From JAXGMQ01 sp040768585 (lineage in GTDB: Bacteria > Caldisericota > Caldisericia > JAAYUI01): DNA of 64,000 nt. Within the stretch, counting starts at the first letter, position 1. Each line of letters begins with the position of its first letter. Under the pieces are notes generated by a model. That model had not been told where the DNA came from. It made no database searches and was given only the letters and a program-made list of their open reading frames with translations. Location: NCBI GenBank assembly GCA_040768585.1, contig JAXGMQ010000001.1, positions 992,001-1,056,000 on the forward strand. Direction: 5' to 3'. Positions 53,901 through 62,998 of the stretch are shown here, piece by piece. Position numbers and translations under genes: made by a program.

Positions 53901-56900
53901 CCTGAAAGACAAATTTCACAGATAACAACCACGCTTGAGCTTGTATCCTGGAACAGCGGAACAAAGACAGCCACTCTCAAGGACAGCTATGGCTCCTATT
54001 ATCTCGCGATTAATCCAGTCAACGGCTTTGAGAATATGAAAGAGGGCGATATTCTGGGCGTAACAATGAATGTTGTCGACCCGGGATATGGAACCAAAAA
54101 CTACATCATAACAGAAACACTCAAACTTCAGGGGCAGGCATTTGGTCAGGTGAAGAGAGTTGGCGTTATCTTCGCGATTGACATAGTTGACGAACTTATT
54201 CTCATGCACACCTACGATGGCGAAAACGTCAGCATTCTGCCAGTAGACACCGGCGTTTTGGACACAATCAGAATCGGTGACTGCGCCATCGCAACAGGTT
54301 TCATCGATAAGGAATCCCTCTGGATGAAGAACGCCACAATCGAGGCCTCTGACTGCGTTGGTGGTGAGTTGGGAAGAAATTTCACAGGTGTCGTTGCTGG
54401 AATTGATGCCGTCTCAGGAAGGTTACAGATAGCATCAGATAAAACTGATATGCTCTACACTGTGTGGCTTGAGGCTGTGTCGCAGTTGAGCGGTTTGTCA
54501 CTCGGTGACTGTGTCTCATGCACTGGTATTGTTATATCCACCGATGATGAGTCAAACCTCCTCGGCAGGACAGTTGCCAGGATTGACTGCCAGGCAGAGG
54601 GCAACAAACCAATAGTTGTCGAGGGACAGGTCGAAAGGGTTGATGAGAAATCCGGTTTTGTCGAATTCACCTCATCGGATGGAACCCTGTGGAAGGCATA
54701 TCATTCGGAAAGCGTGAATCTCCCGGCGCTTATTGAAGGTGAATTTGTAAGATGTGCAGGAAGACTCCAGGCGAGGGAGGGTATCATCTCTCAGGCATTC
54801 ATCTCACAGATTGAGCCACCCACAGCCAGATGGAGTGTGATAGGTACTGTCACAAGTGTTGATGATGGCTTTTTTAAACTTACAGATGCCCAACACAGAG
54901 AATGGACACTCGTCACAAATGGTGAGATGCCAGCAATTGATGCGAGAGTTATCACTGTCGGAATTGTCCCCCCTGAGGGACTTGCCACGATGGATAATGT
55001 GAAGTGGAGAGAGATCGATGGATGGTCTGAGCCCGTTGATTCTAAAAACGGTGTTGTTTTCGGACTCTCATGCGGAATGGACAACCTGCTTATCAGAGAC
55101 AGACTCGCTCAGATGACATCAATCAGGCTTCCACGAACAGGTTTCTGTGGATATTTCACAGTTGGTGAGTGCGTCGACATGATGCTTCGAGTGCAAGCCT
55201 CTGTGCCTGGGATGGCAAAGATAACGAGTGTCAGCCAATCAAAGGAGAGTTGCTTTGACAGGGAGCTTGTTGGTAGAATCGTGTCCCGTTCAACAAGAGA
55301 CAGGATTGCTGTCATGATAACATCAGATGGCAGACTGGTGAGACTTGGCTTTGAGACAGAGGCAGCAACAGTCAAAGCCGACATCGGAAAACCGTACAAG
55401 GTGAGTGGTCGTTTCTCCCCAAGAGCGCCAGATACGCTGAGGGTGACCCAACTCTCCAAGGTGACAGAGCTTGGTTCGTATGAGTCTTATGGCCGTGTGC
55501 TCTCGATTGTTGATGGGGGGGTAGTGATTGCTGAGGAAGCAGGAAGAACAGTGCATGTGACACTTCCCCAGGGAACGGTCACATGGGCAGGCCTTGTCGG
55601 GATGAGAGTCCACATAAAAGGTCAGGCGAGTCTAACCCCGAACGTTGTAGCAAATGAGATTGAGGTTCTTGAGTGTAAGAAGATTGCAGCTGAGCTTGAG
55701 GGCGAGGTTCTGAGAATTACGAACAATTTCATGATCGTTCAAGACAGGTCTGGACGCGTCTGGAGGGTTGATGGTGACACAAGTAACGCCAAAAAAGGAG
55801 ACACAGTTTTTGTTGTTGGCAATATCCCACTTGGTGACTTCAATAGAATGGTAGACACCATGATCATTAAACTTGATGAGATGCAAGCCACCACACAGAT
55901 CCTCTCCTGGGGCAAGGTAGAGTCAACTGATTGCGCAAATAACATTGTTCATGTCAAACTAGATGATTCGACCGTGCTTGAAGTTCACTCAGGCTACGCC
56001 GGGCAGTGCGAAACCTTCACAGCTGGTGAACTCGTCCAGATAAATGGAATGCTTCATCCGGTCGGAGGCAAAAGGATTGTCTCAGGGGCAAGAATGATGC
56101 GCCCGGGACTCATTGGAGACAGAAAGACAATAACTGGCGTAATCACCGAGGTTTCCTGCACATCGAGGGTCATCAAGGTAAAAGAGGATGACATTGATGG
56201 ATATGAGGGTCAGGTATGGACAGCGCAGCTTGCTGACGAAGTGGACTGCAATGAGCTTGAAGTGGGAATGAGGGTGAAGGTTGTCGGTGACGCCAATGTT
56301 TCACAGAAGTATTTGCTAGAGGAGTGCGATGTCGATGAAATTGGCTCCAGGATCAAGAAGATTGTCATCTCAGGTGAAGCTGTCACAATCAACTGCAGCG
56401 AGAGTTTGATAATTCTCAAGAGCGAAGGCAGGTACTACAGAGTGTACCCAACAGATGAAAATATGTGCGAGAAGCTTTTCATCGGAAATGGTTTGAAGGT
56501 GACCGGCGAAATCTCAGTTTCCAGGAAATCAATCATCAATAACGCGACATGGGAGGTTATCCCAGATACGAAACCATATCTAAAGATTGACGGGTTTGTT
56601 GACACAGCCAGTTGTCCAGATATCAGATTCTATACCAACAATGAGGAATACTGGACTGTATTCATAGCTGAGGGTGAGCCATGCAAGGAGCTGTACAAGG
56701 GCGTAAAGATTTCACTCAAAGGCTTGAGAGACCATTCCCAAGACCACCTGATGCACGATGGTCTTATCTACAACTACATGCAGAAACAGATTCGTGTCGG
56801 AGTGATTGATGACATCGACTGCTCAACCGGCAGACTCACAGTGAATTCCGATGGACAGATTTTGGATGTTGTGCTGGAGCAGTCGTTTGAGGAATGCGTT

Positions 56901-57731
56901 TCTGAGAAGTTCTCAAAGGGAGATAATGTCCAGATGATTGGATACCAGCATATCCTCTATCCAGCATCCTCGGTCTACTTTGCTAGCCTGACACACTTTG
57001 GTAATAGCACAGGTTTCATCGGTGTCGACTTTGTGGGCGAGGTGCTGATAACCCCAACCTGCAGAGATGGCATCATCCAGGTAGGCACAAGCCACATGAC
57101 CTGGAAGGTCAGAGTGCCTGAGGGATTTGATTGCTCACAGCTTAAGGCTGGAGATTGGGTGAGAGTGCAGGGAGGAAGAGAATCCTGGAAAGAAAAGATA
57201 ATTCTTGCAACATCAATTGAGAAAACAAGAGCCTCACTCTATGGGTATGTTTCACAGGCTGACTACAGCGTGCCGGTACTCTATGTTAATGAAATGATCA
57301 GAGACAAGCAGTGGAAGGTTCGCTTCGAAGATGAAACAAAGCTCAGGAAGTTTAAGAAGGGTGATTATGTCATCCTTGAGGGCGATGTATCAACACCCAA
57401 AGACCTGATAAACGCATCGGCTGTCAAACTCAATAGAATTGAGGGACTTCTCGTTGACAAGGACTATGTCACTCAAAGCATCACAATCGATGGAACCGAT
57501 TTCAAGAGGTACAGGGTACACATTAAGCCAGAATGGCTTAATCTCGATGATTTCAAGACAAACAAGGGCATTGTCGCCGTCGGTATCAAGGGCGACAAAA
57601 ACGAGGATGGTGAGATCATCATGACAAACTGCTGGGCTGAGCATGATGGTAACTTCGATCCAAAATCAGTGGATGGTGGCATGTCTCTCTGGCAGCATGT
57701 TTTTAACCCCGGTAGATACATAGCTCATTAG
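50934..57731 (+). CDS. giant exported protein of about 28 cysteine-rich OB-like repeats
   Basis: A 2265-residue exported protein. Signal peptide residues 1-25; a fibronectin-III-like domain (about 27-105); a stalk/copper-amine-oxidase-N domain (about 122-250, GGRSFLVIRYVIEQL and DGRTMVPLRFPVEAL); then residues about 256-2250 made of roughly 28 repeats of 62-78 residues by eye. A typical repeat is G-x-V-x-x-I-D-C, a strand, N-G-x-x, x-L-P-x-D-x-D-C, x-x-L-x-V-G-D-C-V-x-x-x-G, then a strand ending in C. Each unit resembles DUF5666/OB folds. The many paired cysteines may form disulfides or bind metal. No membrane anchor or LPXTG sorting motif is seen. It probably projects from the cell as a long fibre. 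Confidence 0.85.
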   Translation: MFLRKVLSILVLTVLLLSPFPVVNSATPQARATGSNGAITVEWDTHPNAAYYEIRRTRPVSQILWDSPFIATRWMDITPTPNEPNSYRVVALDSSQNTIYEYPEVYATTNDSIPTYNKSCHRTLAFTINSTDYQVDGKKETMTAAPVIKGGRSFLVIRYVIEQLYGEIGWEQATKKITIEALGHTIYMWIGKPIAVVDGVEKQIDPNNAEIAPFILDGRTMVPLRFPVEALGTGSIVWHGDIKTAVLSFPMGCDEKMTGRVGATGDGFFELTNGSNTKRFEISGTAPFVQGSCASVAFEKIDGRVIVGRMVGVPCESPCQGEHIEGEVAGFEGNFIILTDSFGQTMKLELGVGTFKPQIGQCIAGCAADGVLSAARVVPCPLSIFEGVIEKTECGLNQILISSKNKSLRIQLPPDFPCESLTVGKCARIEGQADIDDSTLIRATSASIIPCGQTVELTLVASDYCSNQVVTAYDWDANPYSVTLPNDQTCSQIKPGTVFVAKGTATDGEIYASTVKVVEPPREPEIYRKAVVTKANPLEITIPASETLKISKPIYFGGELKVGQGVEVWGKISGGSINSVKLTVTPDYPGKASGKIVGVNCDKREIHFVEGTTKKIARLPSFASCDSFKIGTCISFLGESSEEEVFLVALFEEIECEGGCYGETIEAVVADIDCAEGTATLVLNGGSTINAKLPSDFDCNTIVVGDCVKACGHSDSGIFVIQTIIKSECPKPECEGEMKAGLVEMADCTTSSAKIRTTEGYESIKLPNTINCKSLAVGDCIEFCSIGSAMYVAKANCEILGDVLEGVVLDVAEGGYMVTSNGVDILLKTGSKLDTGACVKAVGAKEGSAFIATIAINVSCNSGSAVSGVITSIDCLEKKITIETNGDTEVFDFTTDIDCESFRRGDCILVQGDASTRTFTKIDCPDGMYDRIVMVVTENSNDWIVGTTLTTLSTAKVRGNYNAKPGDVISVVGERIDSLTFENATINPIPERQISQITTTLELVSWNSGTKTATLKDSYGSYYLAINPVNGFENMKEGDILGVTMNVVDPGYGTKNYIITETLKLQGQAFGQVKRVGVIFAIDIVDELILMHTYDGENVSILPVDTGVLDTIRIGDCAIATGFIDKESLWMKNATIEASDCVGGELGRNFTGVVAGIDAVSGRLQIASDKTDMLYTVWLEAVSQLSGLSLGDCVSCTGIVISTDDESNLLGRTVARIDCQAEGNKPIVVEGQVERVDEKSGFVEFTSSDGTLWKAYHSESVNLPALIEGEFVRCAGRLQAREGIISQAFISQIEPPTARWSVIGTVTSVDDGFFKLTDAQHREWTLVTNGEMPAIDARVITVGIVPPEGLATMDNVKWREIDGWSEPVDSKNGVVFGLSCGMDNLLIRDRLAQMTSIRLPRTGFCGYFTVGECVDMMLRVQASVPGMAKITSVSQSKESCFDRELVGRIVSRSTRDRIAVMITSDGRLVRLGFETEAATVKADIGKPYKVSGRFSPRAPDTLRVTQLSKVTELGSYESYGRVLSIVDGGVVIAEEAGRTVHVTLPQGTVTWAGLVGMRVHIKGQASLTPNVVANEIEVLECKKIAAELEGEVLRITNNFMIVQDRSGRVWRVDGDTSNAKKGDTVFVVGNIPLGDFNRMVDTMIIKLDEMQATTQILSWGKVESTDCANNIVHVKLDDSTVLEVHSGYAGQCETFTAGELVQINGMLHPVGGKRIVSGARMMRPGLIGDRKTITGVITEVSCTSRVIKVKEDDIDGYEGQVWTAQLADEVDCNELEVGMRVKVVGDANVSQKYLLEECDVDEIGSRIKKIVISGEAVTINCSESLIILKSEGRYYRVYPTDENMCEKLFIGNGLKVTGEISVSRKSIINNATWEVIPDTKPYLKIDGFVDTASCPDIRFYTNNEEYWTVFIAEGEPCKELYKGVKISLKGLRDHSQDHLMHDGLIYNYMQKQIRVGVIDDIDCSTGRLTVNSDGQILDVVLEQSFEECVSEKFSKGDNVQMIGYQHILYPASSVYFASLTHFGNSTGFIGVDFVGEVLITPTCRDGIIQVGTSHMTWKVRVPEGFDCSQLKAGDWVRVQGGRESWKEKIILATSIEKTRASLYGYVSQADYSVPVLYVNEMIRDKQWKVRFEDETKLRKFKKGDYVILEGDVSTPKDLINASAVKLNRIEGLLVDKDYVTQSITIDGTDFKRYRVHIKPEWLNLDDFKTNKGIVAVGIKGDKNEDGEIIMTNCWAEHDGNFDPKSVDGGMSLWQHVFNPGRYIAH

Positions 57732-57759
57732 TCAGTTTTGGATATGTTGCCATTTTGTA

Positions 57760-57790
57760 AACCCCGCCTAGTATGGCGGGGTTTTTTATT
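57760..57790 (+). terminator. terminator of the giant repeat protein gene
   Basis: AACCCCGCC pairs with GGCGGGGTT around a 6-base loop, followed by TTTTTATTTT. Confidence 0.9.
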
Positions 57791-57842
57791 TTCTGTTTAT
57801 CAATACAATTTCATCAGCTCGAAAATATCGGAGGTTCGTAAT

Positions 57843-60188
57843 ATGCGTCAAATCGGAAAGGGTTTTTCTGTTTTGCTTGCTGTTATCTTAGTTTCTACCC
57901 CCTTTGGGGTTGGCAGGGCCGACTCAGTTGACACCACCTCGATGCCTCGGTTTGAGCTTCTTGCGAAACCAGAGTGCGGAAAAGTTCTCCTTACATGGGA
58001 ATCTGTTCCTGGCTCTGTTTCCTACAAGGTATATGCGAATGGTAGGGAGAGAGAAGTAGTCTCGGATGGAAGCAGTGTTTACCTGTTTGATGAGGCACAG
58101 GATGGAATTCTCTACACCTTTGAGATCGAATCGTATGGCAAGGACGGAAATATGTTGGCGAAGTCAATTCTCGCCAAAGCGAAAGCGTTTTGTTTCGAGG
58201 AATTTGAATGTGAGACAACGCTGAAGTTCATCCTCTCAAACAAAATGTACTGGGTCAATGATACACAGAAGGGGCCAATGCCTATGCCACCACTCATCTC
58301 AAAAGGAAGAACATTTCTTGTAATCAGATATATAACCGAGGAGTTGGGAGCTGGTATCTCGTGGGATGGCAAACAACGAAAGGTGACAGTTGTCACGTTT
58401 AGAGGGAAGGTGATTGAACTCTGGATTGGCAATAACATCGCAAAAGTTGATGGGGTTGAGACACCCATCGACCCATCCGACTCAAGCGTGGTTCCATTCA
58501 TCGAATCTGGTAGAACACTTTTGCCTATGAGATTTGTATCAGAGCAAATGGGTGCAAAGGACGTTGTTTGGGACGACGAGGAGAAATCGATAAGGCTGTA
58601 CTTCAACAATGAAAGTGTTTGCACCAAGGCGAAGATAACGCTAGAGGTTGACACAGTTGACTGTGAGAACGGCAACGTGATTGCGAAGGATTCGTTCGGC
58701 AACAACTACAACTTGGAGGTAAGTGGAGATTGCAGCTATGAAAAAGGTGATCCGATTCTGGTTGATGGAGTCGTGAAGGACGTCACACGGGAAGATGACA
58801 AAACCATCATTGACATAGGCGGTGTTGAGACGGAGAACATCAAAGAGGGTCAACTCCTAAAGGGAGAAGTTACAAGGGTTGAGAAAACAGAATCGAGAGG
58901 GATTCTGTCACTCAACACGTGCGATAAGGTGCACGATCTGAGCTTTATGCCAGGTCTTGCCAACCTTGAGAACATCTATGAGAATTCCTGGATTTGGGTA
59001 AATGCCATCGGCACAGAGATTGTTAGTTGGGGATTTATCACAAACGAATCTCACTGTGGACTAACCCCAGAGATTACCACTATAGCTGTAAACTCAATAA
59101 ACTTTACATCTGAGGGTTTTACCACAACAGGGGATGACTCCAGTCACACAATCAGCGGTTTCTACTTTGATTCAACACTTGAGATATCCACTTTCCCGAC
59201 CGAGGGTTGTCTAGAGGTGACATATGTCACAAATTGGCTCGGAAGAAAAATCTGTTTGAAGGTTGAGCCAGTTGAGTGTCCATGCCTCTTCGAGATGATT
59301 CCAATTGAGGAGGAAAAATATACTATCTACACAGGCACATCATACACCTTTGAATTTGCCGCCAAAAATACAGGGGCGCATGAAACAGAGTATCACGGAT
59401 TCGTGTACCTGAACTACTTGAATGCTGATGTTTCCGTCTATCCTGAGTACGCAACTGCCAAACCAGGTGAGGAAGCAGTCTTCACAATGACAATCTACGC
59501 GGATGATTTCGAGGCCCTGAAAAAAGTTGAATACGGCATTGAGTGCGGGGAAACAATGGAAATTCGAAACATCATGGTTGAGGTCATAAGGGGCAATGCT
59601 GAGTACGCAATTGATATGCCAAATCCTGTTATACTGCCCAACAATGCTCATTATTTTAGGATTCAATTCACATTCGAGAATAAATCAAATGCAACTGTCA
59701 AAATGCAAGCAACAGCCAATCCCACACAAGCGATTGCTGGTATCGAAATGGTACCCTCGCTACGATTTTTAAAGCCATATGAGAAAATAGAAGTGACGAT
59801 GTACGCTGAGCTTCGATATGCAAGGGTCGTAGGAGAAACTATTCAACTACCGATATTAATCAGATGCAATTCAGAGACTGAGGTTTTAGTCATCAACTTT
59901 AAAATAACAACTGAAAGTTATCCGGATGCAAAACTGAAAATAACAAAGATTGACAGTGAGAAAGATATATATGAGATCGATGGCACCATCGACTGGGGTG
60001 TGTTTGTGCCCGGTAGAATAACGGTCAACTGGGGAGAAGGAAGCCCTGTCGAGGAAGGGGAGCTCCCTCTTTCCCACCAGTACGCTAATGAAGGAACTTA
60101 TGAGGTGGTGCTTCATGCGAGACCTGCCTACAAGGACTTTGTGATAAGATACCTAACCAAGACATTCAAGATTGACACAAGAAATTAA
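57843..60188 (+). CDS. exported protein with FN3, stalk and Ig/PKD domains
   Basis: A 781-residue exported protein: signal MRQIGKGFSVLLAVILVSTPFG; FN3-like (about residues 30-110, ECGKVLLTWESVPGSVSYKVY); stalk domain (about 125-255, SKGRTFLVIRYITEELGAG and ESGRTLLPMRFVSEQMGA), the same order as in the giant protein upstream; two OB-like repeats; cell-adhesion-like middle (PKPGEEAVFTMTIYADDF); and a C-terminal PKD-like domain (VNWGEGSPVEEGELPLSHQYANEGTYEVVL). I chose ATG 57843 because GGAGG lies 8 bases upstream and the signal peptide begins there. It is separated from the giant gene by a terminator, so has its own promoter (TACAAT about 57803). Confidence 0.8.
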   Translation: MRQIGKGFSVLLAVILVSTPFGVGRADSVDTTSMPRFELLAKPECGKVLLTWESVPGSVSYKVYANGREREVVSDGSSVYLFDEAQDGILYTFEIESYGKDGNMLAKSILAKAKAFCFEEFECETTLKFILSNKMYWVNDTQKGPMPMPPLISKGRTFLVIRYITEELGAGISWDGKQRKVTVVTFRGKVIELWIGNNIAKVDGVETPIDPSDSSVVPFIESGRTLLPMRFVSEQMGAKDVVWDDEEKSIRLYFNNESVCTKAKITLEVDTVDCENGNVIAKDSFGNNYNLEVSGDCSYEKGDPILVDGVVKDVTREDDKTIIDIGGVETENIKEGQLLKGEVTRVEKTESRGILSLNTCDKVHDLSFMPGLANLENIYENSWIWVNAIGTEIVSWGFITNESHCGLTPEITTIAVNSINFTSEGFTTTGDDSSHTISGFYFDSTLEISTFPTEGCLEVTYVTNWLGRKICLKVEPVECPCLFEMIPIEEEKYTIYTGTSYTFEFAAKNTGAHETEYHGFVYLNYLNADVSVYPEYATAKPGEEAVFTMTIYADDFEALKKVEYGIECGETMEIRNIMVEVIRGNAEYAIDMPNPVILPNNAHYFRIQFTFENKSNATVKMQATANPTQAIAGIEMVPSLRFLKPYEKIEVTMYAELRYARVVGETIQLPILIRCNSETEVLVINFKITTESYPDAKLKITKIDSEKDIYEIDGTIDWGVFVPGRITVNWGEGSPVEEGELPLSHQYANEGTYEVVLHARPAYKDFVIRYLTKTFKIDTRN

Positions 60189-60199
60189 TTTGCTATAAA

Positions 60200-60248
60200 C
60201 CTGCCCGGCAAGGTTATTCGCAGCCCAACTTTTCTGGGCAGGCTTTTT
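60200..60248 (+). terminator. terminator after 781-residue exported protein gene
   Basis: CCTGCCC and GGGCAGG pair around a 29-base region, followed by CTTTTT; an alternative inner GCCCA/TGGGC hairpin lies in the same place. Confidence 0.8.
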
Positions 60249-60495
60249 AGAAGACAACTACCATTATTTTTCAATGCTGAATTAAACGAGTTCGTCCACT
60301 TACCGCTCAGGACAATCTTCAACATAATACCGTTATTTCAAGCTTTTATAAAAAATTTCTTTTCTTAACATGATATAGACCCGCTGATAACCACCGATTC
60401 TGTGACAAAGACATCTTGAGTACCCCTGAGCCACTACACATTTTGATTTTTAATAAAATGATAGAAGGAAATTGAAGCTTCGATACACCAAGAAA

Positions 60496-61344
60496 TCAAG
60501 TGTTCTCAAGGATGTTTTTCACTTCAAGCACTGTCTCAAGCGGGGTAGATGCTCCCGATAAAAGTCCAATGGAACAACTTCGATGAGATTCCACAAGCGT
60601 TTTTACCTCAAATAGAAGCTCCTGTGTGAGTTCGGATGCCTCCTCAATCCAGAAAGCTTTGAGTCCTCCATCTGACACCAACTCGACAAGTCGTTTTGTG
60701 TTTGCTGACATCTTACCACCAACGATCACGACAGCCCCGACACTCCCCTTCATATCGCTTGCGTTGTTCTGACGAATTGTTGTTGAGGGGCAGATTGTAT
60801 TTACTACTTCTATGTCAGGATTCCTAGCTTTCAATGCTTTCACCACACTGTCGAATGTTTTCGTGTTCTGTGTCGTCTGGCATACAAGCGCAACCTTGCC
60901 CAGGACACCTAGTGACTCCGCCTCCTCTACCCCAGAAATCACGATCGGATTTCTTGCATAGCTACAAACAGAGATAACTTCCGGGTGAGACAGGTCTCCA
61001 AGAATGACAACCTGATAGCCATCCTTATCCAGCTCATCAACTGTCTTTTGAAGTCTCTTCACATATGGACACGTCGCATCTATCAACTGCTTTTCTGGGA
61101 GTTGCTCGTAAAGACCTCTCGGAGCTCCATGTGCCGTTATTGCAACCTTTTGGGCAGTTAATTCACTGACGCCGGCAATCACCCTGACGCCTCTTTTTGA
61201 AAGATTTGCGATAACTTCTGGGTTGTGAACCAGGTATCCGATAACATCAACACTGCCTTCTTTGGCTTCGTGCAAAACAATGTCAATAGCACGCTTGACG
61301 CCAAAACAAAACCCTTGGGAATTTTCGGGGAAAACGACCTTCAT
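60496..61344 (-). CDS. ispH: 4-hydroxy-3-methylbut-2-enyl diphosphate reductase
   Basis: The last enzyme of the non-mevalonate isoprenoid pathway, an iron-sulfur protein making IPP and DMAPP. A 282-residue protein with the three cluster cysteines in GFCFGV (near residue 13), IDATCPYVKR and NTICPSTTIRQ, plus catalytic AHGAPRGLY and the GGKMSANTKRL and GASTPLETV motifs. The length is typical. I take ATG 61344 (AGGG 4 bases upstream) rather than a TTG at 61389 that would add a non-conserved 15-residue extension. It follows the prenyl synthase gene by 16 bases in the same direction. Confidence 0.95.
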   Translation of the reverse strand: MKVVFPENSQGFCFGVKRAIDIVLHEAKEGSVDVIGYLVHNPEVIANLSKRGVRVIAGVSELTAQKVAITAHGAPRGLYEQLPEKQLIDATCPYVKRLQKTVDELDKDGYQVVILGDLSHPEVISVCSYARNPIVISGVEEAESLGVLGKVALVCQTTQNTKTFDSVVKALKARNPDIEVVNTICPSTTIRQNNASDMKGSVGAVVIVGGKMSANTKRLVELVSDGGLKAFWIEEASELTQELLFEVKTLVESHRSCSIGLLSGASTPLETVLEVKNILENT

Positions 61345-61360
61345 GCAACCCTGATTTTTA

Positions 61361-62431
61361 TCAGCTTCCTCTGCCACCAAGATACTCAATGATGCCCCAG
61401 AGGCGCTCTTTCAATTCCTTGTAGATGTCGGCGCACTCAAGCAATTCGAGTGCCTTGTTGGTGTAATCCCTTACCTGGGTATGGGCAAACTCAAACGATC
61501 CGGTTTGCCTGAGGCACTCAAGCACAGTCTGCGCGCTCTCATCCGTCACATTCGCCGAGAACGAGTCGAGTATGAGTTTTCTTGCTGATCTACTTCCGCT
61601 CTCGAGAGCGTGAACAATGGGCAGGGTTTTTTTATGTTTTCTTATGTCAGCCCCAACGGGTTTACCAGTCTTGACCGGATCCCCCCAGAGACCCAGGATA
61701 TCATCCTGAATCTGGAACGCGAGACCCGCGGCTTCACCTACCGCTCGCATCTGAGTCGCAACCTTTCTGACTTCCTCCTTGGGGTGAAGCGAGAATGTCT
61801 GGGCAAACGACTGACCAAACAAGCAAGCGGTTTTGGACATCGCCATACGGATATACTGCGCCGTAAAAACCCGCTCAGCTTTTTCATACATAATATCGAG
61901 ATACTGACCCTCAAAAACCTTGGCTGTGAGTCTTGTGTTCGATTCTAACCAATCAATCGCAACCTTCGAAGGCAGGTGACAACAGGCTTTTCTAGCTGCC
62001 TCTTCCGCAAGTGATTGAGCTATCATAGCAGCATTGAGCGCTTGAGGAATGCCAATGAGCTTCCAAAGGGACGGTTTTCCCCGCCTTATCTCGTCGTTGT
62101 CCTGGATGTCATCCACTATGAGCGTGAAGTTATGGAAAAACTCCAGCGAGATAGCACCAAGGATTGCTTGGTCGTCAATCTTTAGGTATTTGGAGACGAG
62201 CATCGGGATGGCGGAGCGAATGCGCTTTCCACCCTTGATTTGTTTGACAGGTTCAAGATTCTCGTCGAGCATACCGACCTGATACCGGACATAATCGTAG
62301 AGCCTGTCTGGTGTTCTATCATCAAGAAACGCGAGAAGACCGTCGTTTACTTTCCTGATATAGGTGCGGAGGGCTGTGCTAAGTGTTGTGAGTGAGTTGC
62401 CATTCGAATTGGGTTTTTGTAACTTCTTCAT
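61361..62431 (-). CDS. polyprenyl (geranylgeranyl-type) diphosphate synthase
   Basis: A 356-residue trans-prenyltransferase that chains IPP onto allylic diphosphates. The first aspartate-rich motif is DDIQD (Asp107, Asp108, Asp111) followed by NDEIRRGKP, the second is FQIQDDILGLWGDP, then GADIRKHKKTLP. The DDILG form of the second motif is common to geranylgeranyl and longer-chain synthases; product length cannot be read. Situated between a small uncharacterised gene upstream (12-base gap) and ispH downstream. Confidence 0.9.
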   Translation of the reverse strand: MKKLQKPNSNGNSLTTLSTALRTYIRKVNDGLLAFLDDRTPDRLYDYVRYQVGMLDENLEPVKQIKGGKRIRSAIPMLVSKYLKIDDQAILGAISLEFFHNFTLIVDDIQDNDEIRRGKPSLWKLIGIPQALNAAMIAQSLAEEAARKACCHLPSKVAIDWLESNTRLTAKVFEGQYLDIMYEKAERVFTAQYIRMAMSKTACLFGQSFAQTFSLHPKEEVRKVATQMRAVGEAAGLAFQIQDDILGLWGDPVKTGKPVGADIRKHKKTLPIVHALESGSRSARKLILDSFSANVTDESAQTVLECLRQTGSFEFAHTQVRDYTNKALELLECADIYKELKERLWGIIEYLGGRGS

Positions 62432-62443
62432 AACCAGTTCACA

Positions 62444-62935
62444 TTATGATGACTTTTGGTCTTCTTGGCAAGAGAGGACGTCCTTCAAATTCACCACGCA
62501 GATGAGATCATTTGTCAAATTATCTTCTTTGACAATCTCGATGCTAGAAAGCCTTATGTACCCACCATTTTTGAAATCAAGTTGCGGGGTTGTCTGAAAT
62601 TGAAGCTCTCCTATCGCCTCGACAAAATCCCCAACCTCCCAGCCGTATTTATCTGTGTGGCAGGGAAGTTTTGAGACAACAAACAAAGGGAAACGAGAAT
62701 CCAGTTCCATTATGACCATCTCACCATCAAGCCACTCTCTTGTTATTTTGCCTGAAACCATTGCCTTGAATGGGTTTGATGAGTTGTATTCAATTTCTTC
62801 TTGGGCAACTTCTGCACATTTTTTGACAACCTTGCACTCGTGCTTTTGGCAGAGCAACACGAAACACCCAGACATCTCTGTCGAAAACGGCTCTCCAAAC
62901 ATCTGTTGCCAGGATGAGTACACAAACGTGAGCAT
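62444..62935 (-). CDS. uncharacterised protein leading the isoprenoid operon
   Basis: A 163-residue protein with cysteine pairs (MSGCFVLLCQKHECKVVKKC near residues 22-40) and a region of beta strands (KAMVSGKITREWLDGEMVIMELD, WEVGDFVEAIGELQFQ, GGYIRLSSIEIV) suggestive of an OB-like fold. No family recognised. It starts 7 bases after TAGAAT and its stop lies 12 bases before the prenyl synthase gene, so it is the first gene of the operon; no ribosome site is seen. Divergent from priA, whose start is 63 bases away. Confidence 0.55.
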   Translation of the reverse strand: MLTFVYSSWQQMFGEPFSTEMSGCFVLLCQKHECKVVKKCAEVAQEEIEYNSSNPFKAMVSGKITREWLDGEMVIMELDSRFPLFVVSKLPCHTDKYGWEVGDFVEAIGELQFQTTPQLDFKNGGYIRLSSIEIVKEDNLTNDLICVVNLKDVLSCQEDQKSS

Positions 62936-62942
62936 GAGACAG

Positions 62943-62948
62943 ATTCTA
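62943..62948 (-). promoter_or_regulatory. -10 box of the isoprenoid operon
   Basis: TAGAAT on the minus strand lies 7 bases before the ATG at 62935; the -35 (TTTTCA at 17 bases) is weak. Confidence 0.4.
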
Positions 62949-62998
62949 CTCCTGCTTTCTGAGCTTGAAAAGAGGGCAAGCCAGGCTAATCTTTTTGT

